From Prostheceraeus crozeri (Eukaryota; Platyhelminthes; Polycladida; Euryleptidae), in the NCBI GenBank assembly GCA_907163375.1, contig CAJQUW010007129.1:1-64000 (forward strand): a stretch of 64,000 nt of DNA, given 5' to 3'. This document shows positions 51,510 through 63,409 of the stretch, in pieces. The notes under the pieces are model-generated. The model saw only the letters and a list, made by a program, of their open reading frames with translations. It was not told the DNA's origin and did not search any database. The translations under genes and the position numbers were made by a program. Numbering within the stretch: the stretch's first letter is position 1; each line of letters starts with the position of its first letter.

Positions 51510-54155
51510 TTACTCATTTTTTAATTATTCTGTGTGCATAGCAGACCTCGTTCTCCATCTCTCCGTTTCATCGATTTATAACTGCAATTCTGAAGTGAGT
51601 TCTACATTCTTCTATTCACTACTTTCTATATTTTGGTAGTAGGAACATTACTAAGTTCTTATTACCAGATAGTTTAAAATATGTGGCTGGATCCTAAGTT
51701 AGGAACACTATATGTCATGTTATTAAACAGAATTGTTAACTTTCACAATTTATTATAGCATTTTCAAAACCTATGAAGCACACAAGCTTATATGATGAAG
51801 TGTTTAAATGAAGATAAACATTTCCAAAGTGTGCTTCGAATCTATAAATAATTCAAATGATAATTTGGTTTTCAAAGTGATAGTCTATAGACTATTTACG
51901 AATTAAAAGATGTTTAATCAAAGTCAGTGTTTATCTTTTTGAAACATCAGTTTCGTTTCTATGATTACATTTCGAAATAAATTAATAATTTATCAGCTGA
52001 TTTCAAATTTCAAGTTGATATGCAAGCAAGCCTTTTCAAGGTAAATTTAACATTTCGACTTTTGGTTTCTATCTCGAAAATATTTTTCTAAGTTAAAAAA
52101 ATCAACTACTGTAGAATTACTATCCAATATTTATGCAATAGTCACTTAAATGATATTCACATTTACTAACAGACAAAATAATGACAAACGTTTTTTCATG
52201 ACTTACAGAAATGGTTCGTCATGCAAGCATCGCACGCCAGCGCTTAATCTTTCACTTTTGTGAAACATGTAAACAACCGGTGAGACATGCCAGCAAGAGT
52301 GGTCACAAGGAGTGTACATTCAAGGAGGGCTGCACCTATGTGTATTGCCTTTCATGTAGGACCTACGTGCGAAGCACGGAAATGGCAAATGATGACAAGT
52401 CCAAGGCTTTCATCAGCAGACATGCATACTGCGCGCAGGAAAATGGTAGGGGTGGTCGTAACTTAACCTCGAAAGATGAGAAGAGTAAATTGGCGAGACT
52501 TTTCGCGAAGGAGGATAGCGCTGCAGAGGGAGTTCTCAGTCAATGTGCCGAACCCACAAAACCCCCACAAAACACCCCACAAAAAGAAAACTCAAGTTCA
52601 TGTCAAGGGCATTCATTTATAGTGACTCTTCATCAAGTGATCTAGAGGTGAGTGCCGCTAACTGTACATGCTAGATTTAAAATAAAAATGATTGATGTTA
52701 AGAACATTTGTTTCGCTATGTATGAAGTAAATTTAACTTTTCAAAAACATTTCAGTGTGAGAGGCCTCCAGCGAATAAGAAGACAAAGGTTGTCAAACAG
52801 TTGCCTCAAATAAAAAATGTAGGACATGTTGATAAAAATTAATCACCCTTGATGTATAATGCGTTAATTCTCTTTGCAGCTGTTCAAAATTCTGCCACCG
52901 GTTCCGAAGTTGAGTGCGGTAGAAGAGCCAAATACCCCACATCCGGTAAGTACAGTTGTCATAGTCGCTATTATAAGTCCCTCTCGCCGCTTGTTAATGC
53001 ATCATACATCATCCATTTGCTCAATTATCATTCTATATTTTTCTACCGCTTCAGGCAATGCGATCCCTATCCCTGAAAAAACCAGGGCTAGTGGCATAGC
53101 CTCAACACCGGCTACAACCACGTCAGCTGAGGAAAATGAAGAGCGTCCGTATACGATACGGGAGTGCTCATCGGAGTCTTCATCGGATGAGAGTAGCGAG
53201 ACGTCTACTGCGTCATCGGCGATGTCGTCACCCACATCATCTTCTGATGAGGATGACGCAAGTCGCTCTCTTGTAAGTATCGAACTTAACAATAACTACA
53301 TAGCATAATTATTAGCTAAATGTGGTTCAAAAATTATAGCAGTGATATCTATTTTCAGAACAATTCGATTCGGGACAATCTATCATGTGTCACTCCTGAG
53401 GTATGATTTTTATAAATTTTGTTAGATCTGTATTGCTCTATCCACATTATAAGGACATATAGATAGTAAACAATTATATCTTCTCATTTCAGAATGTGAT
53501 TGATTTCACATCACAAGAGGAGATCTCCTTCTCGCGGATCCGAGCGTCGCCAAACTGCAGCGCTCGGATTCCTTTTACGCCGATCCTCGAATATCGAGGA
53601 GTTCTCACACCACCACGAGCTCCAACTCCTACTACGTCACCTGTTCCAACTCCCGCTCCGATCCCTTCTTCTAATCCTGCTCCTGCTCCCGGTCCGGTCC
53701 CTGTTCCTGCTCCCGCTCCAGTCCCTTTTCCTGATCCTGCTCCCACTCCCGGTCCGGTCCCTGTTCCTGCTCCCGCTCCAGTACCTTTACCTGTGCGGGA
53801 ATACAATGTAGACCTGGATGAAACGTTCGAAGGTGATGAGCGACTGGAGGAGAAGCTGAAATTGTGTCAGCAACGACTGCGGATGGCTGAGCAGCGGGAG
53901 AGCAAGCTCAGGGAGGAAAATAGGGGTTTGATTGTGTCTGTTCGGAATTTGACACAGTCGAACTTGCTATTATCCTCTTCTGTGGCCCGAGGTAATCGTC
54001 AATTTGAACGCGAGACGCTCATGCATGTAGTGTATCGTGAAGGTGTCATTTCACGAGTAAGACTAACTCGCATGGAGGACACATCCGACTGTTGCGAGCA
54101 GTGTCATCATCTGAAACTCTCACACAGTGACATGGTGAAGTGCCAAAAATTGTAA
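51510..54155 (+). CDS. Multi-exon gene of unknown function (Cys/His N-terminus, Ser-acidic middle, Pro repeat, coiled-coil C-terminus)
   Basis: Non-coding exon ~51510-51594, then an intron to the acceptor at 52208; ATG at 52211. Further exons judged from GT/AG signals: 52209-52647, 52756-52818, 52880-52945, 53055-53272, 53359-53400, 53493-54155. The last three join cleanly in frame; the earlier joins do not all keep frame, so the gene is decayed, alternatively spliced or has sequence errors. The N-terminal part has CETCKQPV...GHKEC...YVYCLSCRTYV...HAYC, a possible zinc-binding unit. The middle is Ser/Glu-rich. The last exon has a Pro-Ala-Val repeat (~53650-53790, a 60-bp unit twice), then a coiled coil (DERLEEKLKLCQQRLRMAEQ) and CCEQCHHLKLSHSD. 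No family is recognised. It lies 180 bp upstream of the Polinton polymerase gene on the same strand and may belong to that element. Confidence 0.55.
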
Positions 54156-54263
54156 ATTTCTTTTACTTTGACTTTTTGACTTAATGGAAAAAGAAATTGT
54201 TACAAGTCCTGTCTTCTTATTTCATCGTAGATTGGAACAAATGTCATTGGTTAGTAATCGTTG

Positions 54264-54271
54264 TGACGTCA
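54264..54271 (+). promoter_or_regulatory. CRE-like site
   Basis: TGACGTCA, the full CRE/ATF palindrome, 16 bp upstream of a TATA-like sequence and 60 bp upstream of the first zinc-finger ORF of the Polinton polymerase region. Inferred from the motif only. Confidence 0.35.
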
Positions 54272-54286
54272 TAGGATGATAAAAAA

Positions 54287-54294
54287 TATATATA
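54287..54294 (+). promoter_or_regulatory. TATA-like element upstream of the polymerase gene
   Basis: TATATATA followed by AGTCTG, 38 bp before the first ATG (54332), a usual distance for a short leader. Confidence 0.45.
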
Positions 54295-54331
54295 GTCTGA
54301 AAAAATTATAATCCTCACCAGTCTAATAAAC

Positions 54332-57300
54332 ATGGTTGTCTGTTCTAAATGTGGAAAAACGTTTACTCTTAATGGTAGTTTGCAACGCCATGAAAAGCTT
54401 TGTAAGTTCGGAAGAACTTATCAGTGTAGGAAGTGTCCATATGAAGCGAAACGGCAGGATAGTCTAAAGCGACACAATCTACTCTGTGATAAGCAACCAA
54501 GTAACTATAATTTAAATTCAAATCCTCGAAGTATATCAGCTAATGATAGTCAAATACCCTAATCTAGTGCTGCTAAATCAACGTCTAGACATATACCAAT
54601 CAGCGCTTCAAATAATAGTTTGATCTTTATGCAATGCTGCTCCCGCTGTGGTAAAACGTATAATTCTATAAGCAAATTCCGTCAGCATATGAATGTGCAT
54701 AATACAAATAGTGAGATGAATATTCAAAATAATCATGGAACTGCAAGTCTCAGCGAAAGCGCGCTGAACGGTCATGCTCGTGTATACGACATCACACCAT
54801 CAGCACACACAGTAGATATAACTCCCTTTTTATTAAGTATGCGATCTATATTAGAGAACTTAGTGTCAAACCTTCTAGAAAATTTTCAACTACGTGGTCG
54901 TCTGGTAGCAAAAATTCGTTATGTGCGATCAAATCCTCAGGAAGATGAAACGTTTCTCGCACACTTTACTTCATCATCCACAAACTATATTTATGACCAT
55001 GATACATGGCTCCAAGATAACTTAAATAGTCTCTCAAGTCATATTGAAGCCTTTGCAAATAAGGGTAGCAATTGGGTTATAGATGAAATACTAAATATAG
55101 AATTCAATGTTATTACTACCCCATTACTTTCTGGTGGAGAAGTATTTAATCTACCAAAGAGTCTGAAAGATTCGAAGGCTGTAATTAATGTACATTCAAA
55201 TGCAAATGACTGTTTCCTATATTCAGTTCTATCAATGCTACATTACAATGATGTATCATATTCTAGGAATGAGATAAAATCATGTAGTAAATGGACATCT
55301 GAACTAAATATGAATGACATCTCTACACCCGTATCAATTAAAGATATTCCTAAGTTTGAGAAAAATAATGACATTAAAATCAACATTCACCTTTACGAAA
55401 AAGGACTAAAAGGTGTTCGATATAGCAGCAACTTTATTGGTAAACGAACTGTGAATATACTACTAATTATAAACAATGAACGTGCACACTATTGGGGAAT
55501 CAGAAACTATCAAGATTATATAGAAAAATAAATAGAAGATACAAACATTTCTGCGATCGATGTACCCAATCGTTTACATATAAGACAACTTTGGAGCGAC
55601 ATTATCAATTTTGTGTTCGTGGAAAGGCACAAATAGAAAGAATGCCTAAACAACTAGAGGTAAGCACAAGTAGCATGGAATATCAATTAAGTCTTCCTTT
55701 AGTTGTTTATGCAGATATAGACTGCTACATCGATAATAAAGTACATAAACCGGCAGAAGTTGGTGTTTATCATGTTTGGCATAAAGCTCTCCAGTCCAGA
55801 TTTGAAAACAAATATTATGTCTTCAAAGGAGAGAATTGTATTATGGACTTCTTGGATCACCAAGAAAAGAAAGCTCAAAACTTATATGATAATCAGCGTG
55901 CAAAAAGCCGGCAACCAATGTCTCTTTCTTCTGATGAAGAAGAAAAACATAAAAATGTAAATAATTGTAATAAATGTAAAGCTGCGTTTAGTGATGATTG
56001 CATAAAAGTAAGAAATCACGACCATTTAACAGGAAGATATAGACAAACAATATGCAGTAAATGCAATCTTCGATTAAAATTAAATAGGCGGGAACTATCC
56101 ATCTTCTTCCATAATTTTAAGAATTATGATAGTCATATCGTTTGTTATAAAGCAATTGGAAGGAGGGAGTCATAGAAATTGGAAGTAGTAGCAGCAACAG
56201 CTGAAAAGTATATAACTCTATCTGCCAGCGTCCCTGTGAACGAATACAAAGGAAAAGCAATCTACTTCAAGTTAAAATTCTTAGATTCTTATCAATTTTT
56301 AAGTGCATCATTGAGTGAGTTAGCAAGAGGATTTCAAGTTTATGAACATGTAGAGAAACTAAGAAATGAATTTCCCCTGATAACAGATGATATTCTTTAT
56401 CAAAAGGGAGTGTTTCCCTACTGTTATTTCAAAAGTCTAAATACATTGTCAGAAAAATGTCTGCCACCACAATGTAAATTTTATGATGATCTCACTCGTG
56501 AACATTGTTCAGATGAAGAATATGAGCACGCTAGTAATGCGTGGTTTGCTTTCAATTGTAACAATCTTGGTGATTACATGCTTGCATATCTGAAACTGGA
56601 TGTGTCATTACTGGCAGATATTTTTGAAGTTTCTAGGTCACTAAGTCAAAGTGAAGATGAAGTAGATCCTGTACATTTCGTTAGCCTTCCACATCTTAGC
56701 TTTACTTCAGCTTTAAATTTGACATCTAATGATCCTCCACACTACATGCAAGATGAAAGTATGCATAATCTTTTCGAAAGGGGAATAAGGGGTGGAATGA
56801 CTTTTGCGAACATTCACAGAGCATGTGCACGCATTTCGGAATTACAAAATAATACAAATGAAAGTCGTCACTTATCTTACATTGATGTCAATAACCTTTA
56901 CGGTTCTTCACTCAGTAAGAGTCTACCACATTCAAATTTTAGATGGTTGAATGATAGTGAAGTAAGCTTTTTTTTAAACGAAGAAAATATTCAAGCTATC
57001 GATGATGATGGTGAAATTGGCTTTATTTTTGATTTGAACATGGAATATCCTGCAAACATACATCATGACACCGCCGATTTCCCATTGGCGCCAGAGATGC
57101 AGACCGTAGAGCACAATATGTTCTCAACTTATATGAAGGATTTACATAGGAAAATAAGACCAGACACTAAATTCAGTTCAACTAAAAAACTCTTGCTTCA
57201 TCAATTCAATAGGGAAAATTATGTTGTACACTATTCAATGTTAAATTTTTATTTATCCATGGGTATGAAAATCACAGAAATTCACAACGGTATAAAGTTC

Positions 57301-58229
57301 ACACAAAAGCCATGGTTGAGAAAGTACATTGATATGAATTCACAAAAGAGAGCTCAATCAAGTACCAACTTTGAAAAGTCATTTTATAAGTTGAAAAATA
57401 ATTCTTTATATGGTAAAACAATGGAAAATGTAAGACGAAGGAGAAAATTCAAATTAGTAAACAGCGTGGAACAATGTCGAAAATTATCAAATCATCTTCT
57501 CTATGTACAGCATAAGATATTTGATGAAGATCTAGTTGGTATGGAAATGTATAAACCTTCAATAATGTTGAATAAATTGATTTATGTTGGTCAGGCAGTA
57601 CTTGACTATAGCAAATTGGAAATGCACCAGTTATACTACAATGATTTGAAAAGATGTCCACCGATAAATAGAACGCGGCTTTGTGGAGGTGATACCGATA
57701 GTTTTTCCTATGTTTGTACACCTCACCATCTGTCCGCCTGGAGGATGTACTGCTATATTTTGGGGAAAAATTTGACTCTTCAAACTATGACAGTCATCAC
57801 CGACTATACTCAACTACAAACAGAGTCAGATTAGGTTGTTTTAAGGATGAGTGTGCGGGAAAGTTGCTTGAGGAAATGATCTTGCTAAAACCAAAAATTT
57901 ATTCAATGAAATATCTAGATTCAACTTGTGATAGCATCAAGCGGGCAAAAGGAGTGCAGAGAGCTGCAGTTAAAAAATTACATCATAATGATTATAGGAC
58001 TGTGTACTACAGTGAGAAAGATACAAGTGAGGAAATGACAATTATAAATTCTAAAAATCACGTAGTCACTACAAAATCATTTAGAAAGCGAGGACTTTCA
58101 CTTTGGGAGGATAAGCGCTGTTGGTTAAATAAAAATCTATCTCTACCATATGGACACTATAGTTTAGGACTTCTCCCACCTTCAAAGAGAAGAAGATTCC
58201 TTCCTGCTACAGGTGACGTAGAATTTTAA
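54332..58229 (+). other. Polinton protein-primed DNA polymerase B region
   Basis: Starts with C2H2 zinc fingers (CSKCGKTFTLNGSLQRHEKL, CRKCPYEAKR, CSRCGKTY), then a segment with NANDCFLYSVLSMLHY that precedes PolB in many animal Polintons. A further finger (CDRCTQSFTYKTTLERHYQF) leads into the DNA_pol_B_2 domain: exonuclease-type VVYADIDCYI, a cysteine-rich loop, KVRNHDHLTGRYRQTICSKC, FFHNFKNYDSHIV (Exo II), YLKLDVSLLADIFE (Exo III), SYIDVNNLYGSSLS (polymerase motif A, DxxxLYP-like), a KNNSLYGKTMEN block (motif B) and LCGGDTDSFSY (motif C, DTDS). It would replicate element DNA by protein priming. The region is broken in several places and is treated as fossil. Confidence 0.9.
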
Positions 58230-58462
58230 GAAATTTAACAAAGCAAACTGACCAATCACTGCATTTCTGCGCAGTTATGCTTACTAATACATAGGTAGAT
58301 TAAATATAAAATGAAATTTCTACATTTTTCCGATGTGTAGAAATAATTACCAAAACATAGTTAGTCCTACTATGAATTGAAGACGTAGCACTCAACATCA
58401 TTCCGATATGTTGAGATGTAAAATAACAAGCTTTATGCAAGCAAATAAATTTAGGTTTATAT
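58230..58462. other. Short spacer between polymerase and small gene block
   Basis: About 230 bp without a coding frame, AT-rich; it may hold the promoter of the following small genes. No clear TATA box could be singled out. Confidence 0.4.
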
Positions 58463-58831
58463 TTGAAAACATGCCTCAGAACATGGAAATTAAATGACTC
58501 ACAAAGCATTCACATAACAAATTCTAAGAAAGTAGTCTTTCCTCACTTAATAACAAATAGTGGGGGAAAGCATAGTGGCGTTCGCATTAGCCTTGACGCA
58601 TTGTCTTCACTGAAAGAATTCGCTGATCTGATTGATAACCATAAGACACGGATGAAGATTCCACTCGATCAAAAGGTATGGATAAAGTGTGACTCTACCG
58701 TCAACCTATATGTCTGTTCACCAAAGAGAGAAGATATTGACTATCGATTTTTCCGTTTCAGTGACGTCACATGGAGAAACTTTACAAAAGAGATACTACC
58801 ACATTTGATTTCATTCATTAAGGATGGATGA
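58463..58831 (+). other. Polinton small gene 1, PC4/p15-like
   Basis: An open stretch of about 120 residues. The segment SGVRISLDALSSLKEFADLI resembles the C-terminal signature of transcriptional coactivator PC4 (KGISLn..W..Lk..i.dI), and the preceding basic strand-rich part (ITNSKKVVFPHLITN) fits the PC4 beta-sheet that binds single-stranded DNA. This is homology by eye, not tested. The next gene overlaps its end by a few bases, as in compact viral gene blocks. No clear ATG is visible at the 5' side. Confidence 0.45.
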
Positions 58832-59147
58832 CATCAAGCGGATGGAAGTCGTGAATCGCATGTTAACTACAAAAGTAAACTCAAAACTCAATCTTCAAGA
58901 AATTGAGCGGAACATTCCCAATCGAAAGCAATGGTTATTAATAAAACACAAGATGAAGCCGACAACGAATCTACATCTGGGAAGACCCTCAACGTTAACA
59001 TGGAGGATACAGAGGAAGGATAAATATGTGACTATCCTATTCTTTCCAAATGGAACAATCCAGTGTGTTGGTGGCTTCACTGATGGTGATCTACCATATC
59101 TACATTCTACGCTGGAAAATTTACTTCGAGACTCATTATCTGAATGA
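58824..59147 (+). other. Polinton small gene 2, possible TBP-like half domain
   Basis: About 107 residues from the ATG at 58824, overlapping the end of the preceding gene. The C-terminal part KYVTILFFPNGTIQCVGGFT followed by a helix (LPYLHSTLENLLRDSL) has the strand-turn-strand-helix pattern of one TATA-binding-protein repeat (..lIF.sG.ivctGak..e......). Otherwise unrecognised. The TBP comparison is an inference from pattern only. Confidence 0.4.
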
Positions 59148-59159
59148 AAAGTGAAGACA

Positions 59160-59438
59160 ATGACTGTGCTATGTGAATTGAACCATCATTATGATTTTCG
59201 TAAAGTCACATCATCAAATAGTCTCACTTATGAAGTGGAACTATTTCCAGCAGCACAGATGACTAACTGGCACCCATATCATGTTCATGTGTTCCATAAT
59301 GGAAAGGTTGTGATAACCGGCATTAAAGACCTAAATGATGTTCCTCCCATCCTATGTGATTTGAGAAAAATATTTGTGAAATCTACATTGCAGATATGTA
59401 AACAACTAGAAAAGAACTGTACATTTGTGAATACATAA
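59160..59438 (+). other. Polinton small gene 3, possible TBP-like half domain
   Basis: About 92 residues from the ATG at 59160, 12 bp after the stop of small gene 2. YHVHVFHNGKVVITGIKDLN followed by a helix (DVPPILCDLRKIFVK) again matches the TBP repeat pattern, here more closely (FhnGKvViTGiK). With small gene 2 it could supply the two halves of a saddle-like fold. An AATAAA polyadenylation signal follows at 59513. Confidence 0.45.
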
Positions 59439-59512
59439 TGAAATGTAAACGTGTTTTGTTTTTCCTCTAAACCCAACGATTTGGAACATAAAAACAAGGA
59501 CATTTACATATA

Positions 59513-59526
59513 AATAAAGCTTTATT
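59513..59526. terminator. Convergent polyadenylation signals
   Basis: AATAAA on + at 59513-59518 and its complement TTTATT at 59521-59526 (AATAAA on -) lie back to back between the converging + and - gene blocks of the Polinton. Confidence 0.6.
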
Positions 59527-59986
59527 ACAAAACAGATTCAATATACTTTGTACAAATTACATCATTTTTATAGCAGTCTTTCGAAAAAAGTTGTAAAACA
59601 CTTTTGCAGTTATTTTTCAATGGTCTCTCGTTTATGAAATAGAGCACATAACCACCGCACATTAGAGATACATTGCTTTGGAGTGGAAACGATGTAACTT
59701 TCTTAGTCGTCCAGGAGAACCTGTTCATCCATAGTGCAATGTCATGTAAGCGAGGTAGATTAAGAGAGTCAAAATATTCGGCCACTTTATAGCGATTGAT
59801 GTACACTGCAACCCAATGTTTTCCAGGGAGATTGTTGCTGTCCGTATTGATGATGAGCGAACAAGGATAGAAAGGAATTGAATTAGGTAAATTATCTCTA
59901 GAAAAGACATCAAGAAATATTGTCTTGGAGTAGGGATGAGCATTCCCCATTTTCCTCAAGATTTCGGTGTTGCTTAGGTTACTCAT
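59525..59986 (-). other. Polinton adenain-like cysteine protease
   Basis: A 153-residue frame. GKHWVAVYI supplies the active-site His, AEYFDSLN the Asp/Glu position, FPLQS the oxyanion Gln and MCGGYVLYFINE the Cys, in the order H-D-Q-C of adenovirus-type (C48/C5) proteases. It matures the virion proteins in Polinton-type elements. It overlaps by a few bases the capsid gene upstream on the - strand. The frame looks whole, within an otherwise broken element. Confidence 0.85.
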
Positions 59987-61257
59987 CTCTGATAGCTGAC
60001 AGTTACGTCTCGCATTCTCGTTATTTCAACTTTGCTATCATAAATGAGGCAAGTAATTGTTTTCTTCAAAGGTGACTCAAATGATACCTCTAGTCGTAGA
60101 TTACCAGGCTTTGTAACTCCTACGCTTTCACCACCTAGATCTGAATCTGCTGTGAGATTGTATATAATGAAGAAATAAACATTTTTATACATATCCATCG
60201 TAATTCCATTTGAATCATCTGTGTTAAACATGCTCAGTACAGTGAAAGTAGAACCATATTCACGTGCAAATTTGCCCTCTATAAAATTAGGCTCATAAGC
60301 TTTGCAAGCAACAAATTTTCCATCCTGATAGAGTGCTAGTTTACTAACGTTAAAGTGTTGGAAATTAAATGGATTCTTTTCAAAAGCACCAATAAATGAC
60401 TCATTTTGCACAAATGTGATATACACCGCCTTCGGCATCGTGGTGGGAAAAAGATTTGGGTAGGCATGAGGGGATGATCCCGCACCAATTGTGAAGTTTG
60501 TTAACACACTGTGATTAACTGGATATATTGCATTGCTTTTCCTCAATCCTGTCGCATGCTCGTTGATGACTGACGGGTTCATTGTTACTCTCCTTACATT
60601 GAGCACGGCACTACTTATGTTGATTTGATAGTTTGTAGCTCCAAAAGCCATTAACGCGAACTCAGGATTTGCACGAATAAATTTTATTTGCATTTTAACC
60701 TGTGATAGTAGATATCTAGATTGACGAAAGAAATCAAGATAGACAGGTCCTTTCAAGTATAATTCTTTTGAATCTGCTGTCAATTCCATTCGTTTTTTTT
60801 AAACCTCCACTTGAAACCTCATCAAATTTCCCTTGCTGATCATCATACAAGCCGGCAACTTGCAAGTGTGACTGTTTAGCTTGTTTCTGAAATTGTGTCA
60901 TTGTATTTATCTATGCTCCATAGGGATTTGCTCGATCCCCTCCTTCAATCTTTTGTCATTCAATACTAAATACACATCTGAGAATAGACTGGCAATAGGA
61001 AGATTTGTCAATCCCACTTCATCCTTAGTTGAATCAATATTGGTACCATCAGTCTTTTTAATTTGTATACACAATTCTAAATCAATGGATTGACAGTCAA
61101 TGTAATCTTGAGGATTAGCAGGTATATCAAACTGAATAGGCTGTTGGCTACCATCGATATTTGTTGTAGGGACTATGTCTACAATAGTTGAGGTAATAAT
61201 GTCAGTTTGATGAGGCGGTGAATCAAAGAAATACAAAGCCGAATTGATACTCTGCAT
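59983..61257 (-). other. Polinton major capsid protein region (double jelly-roll)
   Basis: Two blocks. The upstream one (to 61257) starts MQSINSALYFFDSPPHQTDI and contains the strand-rich SLFSDVYLVLNDKRLKEG typical of the first jelly-roll. The downstream one (to 59983) has LKGPVYLDFFRQSRYLLSQV, FALMAFGATNYQINIS and FKLIIKNA-like strand patterns, ending with KVEITRMRDVTVSYQR. Position next to the protease and core-protein genes supports the call. It forms the icosahedral shell in Polinton-type elements. It is a broken gene. Confidence 0.75.
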
Positions 61258-61341
61258 CGTATTAGCTTTACAAACATGTTGTATTCCTTCGTTTTGACTT
61301 GTTTTCAGTCGCTGTGGAACTTCGCTTGCGCTTTCTTGCTT

Positions 61342-61749
61342 TCACACGACGTCTTGATTTAGAACGTGCTGCTCTGGTGGGCTTTTACTTTTCCTACGCC
61401 TTTGCTTAGTAACTCGGCCTGATCCAACTTGTCTTGACTTCCTACGTTTCTTCCGGACTGTACACCTCGTCTTTGTTAAATCATCTAATGCGTCTATGGC
61501 AGATTGCTGTGCACACAATTTCATGGATTCACCGATATCCTCCCCTTGAAGTGCATCAGCTGCAACATTTGCACCAAAGTCTAAAGCTCTGTTTCCAACC
61601 CGCTTCATGAATGGTACGCCATACTTTTTGAGTGTTGGGAGAACCATACGTCTTAGTGCACCGAATATGCCTCCTCCAACTTGCCGTCTACCTCCAACAA
61701 ACAAGGGATAGCCGCTCTGATAGGATGGACCACTGTAAATGCCTGACAT
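61342..61749 (-). other. Polinton core-like basic protein
   Basis: 135 residues. The N-terminus MSGIYSGPSYQSGYPLFVGG is followed by a Gly-rich GGGIFGALRRMVLPTLKKYG stretch, an amphipathic helix, and a very basic tail (RKKRRKSRQVGSGR, KQRRRKSKS). The same layout is seen in adenovirus-type core/minor proteins (pX/pVI-like) and in Polinton homologues. It probably binds packaged DNA or membranes. The frame looks whole. Confidence 0.65.
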
Positions 61750-61792
61750 TATGTCCTGTGGATAATTATAGATCCTACAATAGCGTAAAGCC

Positions 61793-63396
61793 TTAATCTC
61801 GTGTCCTCATGTGTAGTGTCGAAACAGTAACACCACAGAATGGTACTACTTCACCTATATCATCATGAATTGATATGTCAATTCTATTGATGACATTTCT
61901 GCTCATTGGTACATACATTGTGTTAATAATTTCTCGATGGATTAGTTGCTTCCTCACGGATGAGAGCGGAAATGTGCGCAAAAGTGGGGCTTCAATGTCA
62001 CCAACCCTTGCATATTCAATGATGTTACAATAGACGTACAAGTTCTTATATCCCGCTCTAATGATGGTGTTGTATCGCCTGTTGATGTACCTTCATAAAT
62101 AGTTGATTTTGAGAATCCCAATGTGGTCGTGAACACGCTATCCAGCTTGCTAAGAGAGTTCTTCCCTACCTTTAGAATCATGCGTTTCTTATGTGGGTCA
62201 TAAGAAAAGTGATATTCATCTGCATCAAGGTAATCTACACCAAACTCATTTAACTTTGTGCACAATTCAGATGGCGTTTTCAAGCTTTCAATGTTCAAAT
62301 TAACTCTTTTTACCAGTTCACTAGAAGTAGTCAATTCATCACCCACAATGTCCTCGCTGTATACGTGGATATCCCATGAAAAGTTTGCTGATGCTTTGAG
62401 TTTAGAAGAGGATAAATGAACCTTGTATGTATCATTTAATTCTGTCAGCAAAGGTGCGCTTTCAAGGCCTTTAAACATCCCAAACATTTCAGATCCAAAT
62501 TCAATAACAGCGGACTCAGACCATTCCAATGGTGTCTTTTTAGTAAAAACAAGAAATTCTACCTCCGTTTCAACAGTAAATAAAGTTACTTTCTCTTTCT
62601 TATATTCACAAGTCATTAAAGTTTCTGGCACTGATCTTTGAATCTTTCTTGCAACGTCTTCAACACTTCTAATAACTTCAAATTGATTCTTTACTCGGAT
62701 GCTCCTTTTTTGTAATGCATACAATGGCACGATTCTACATCGAAAATAAGTGACTTTCCTCTCCGAATTCCACCCACGACCATTATACCAATACCTTGAT
62801 GAGAATGTTGTTCTGGAATACCCCAAAGTATGAATCAAATCCTTACCCAATACAAGAAGAACATGCTTCCCTTCTTTCAACAATTTTGTTGACCCCTTTA
62901 CGACTAGTCTGTAGAATTTATTCAAAGTCAGCTTGAAGAGATCATTTATTTGTTGAACCATTCTACCGATTTCCTTTTCTGTATCTTGCAAGCTCATTGT
63001 GGTAACTTTAGAATCAAAAGTGGACGTTGCAAATGCCTTTTGAATTTTAATCATGTTTTGGACAGATGGTAGAGATGTTGAAAAAGGATGTAAGGTTAGA
63101 TGATGAAAAGCCCATGTACTATGTAGCCTATTTTGAAATATGCGAAAGCAATCATCTTTCTCTCGCACTTCTTTATGTAATTCAAAATAGTTGTTTTTTT
63201 TTAGCAAACTGATGTCGTTGTAATAAGTAATTTCATTTAGAGCAACTTCATGGGGTCCGTCCAGAGTTATTTGATTAGCGAATTCAACAGAGTATTGAGA
63301 TGGTCTGTTGCCTGGGAATATCTTTGGGTTGCTGTTGCTTGGAAGAATGATGTTGAAGTTAGTAGACATGTTGACCTCATGTATGTAAGAAGTCAC
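61793..63396 (-). other. Polinton penton/minor capsid-like protein region
   Basis: A long - strand region starting near MSTNFNIILPSNSNPKIFPG, with NRPSQYSVEFANQITLDG and HEVALNEITYY (the typical start of this Polinton structural protein), repeated strand-rich segments, KVILKVGK-like motifs, and at the C-terminal side MYVPMSRNVINRIDISIHDD and GEVVPFCGVTVSTLHMR. The closing pattern (vp...i..I.i.i.dd.G..v.f..g...v.Lh.r) is usual for these penton/minor capsid proteins. It is a broken gene. Confidence 0.7.
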
Positions 63397-63409
63397 ATGT
63401 TACATTACC

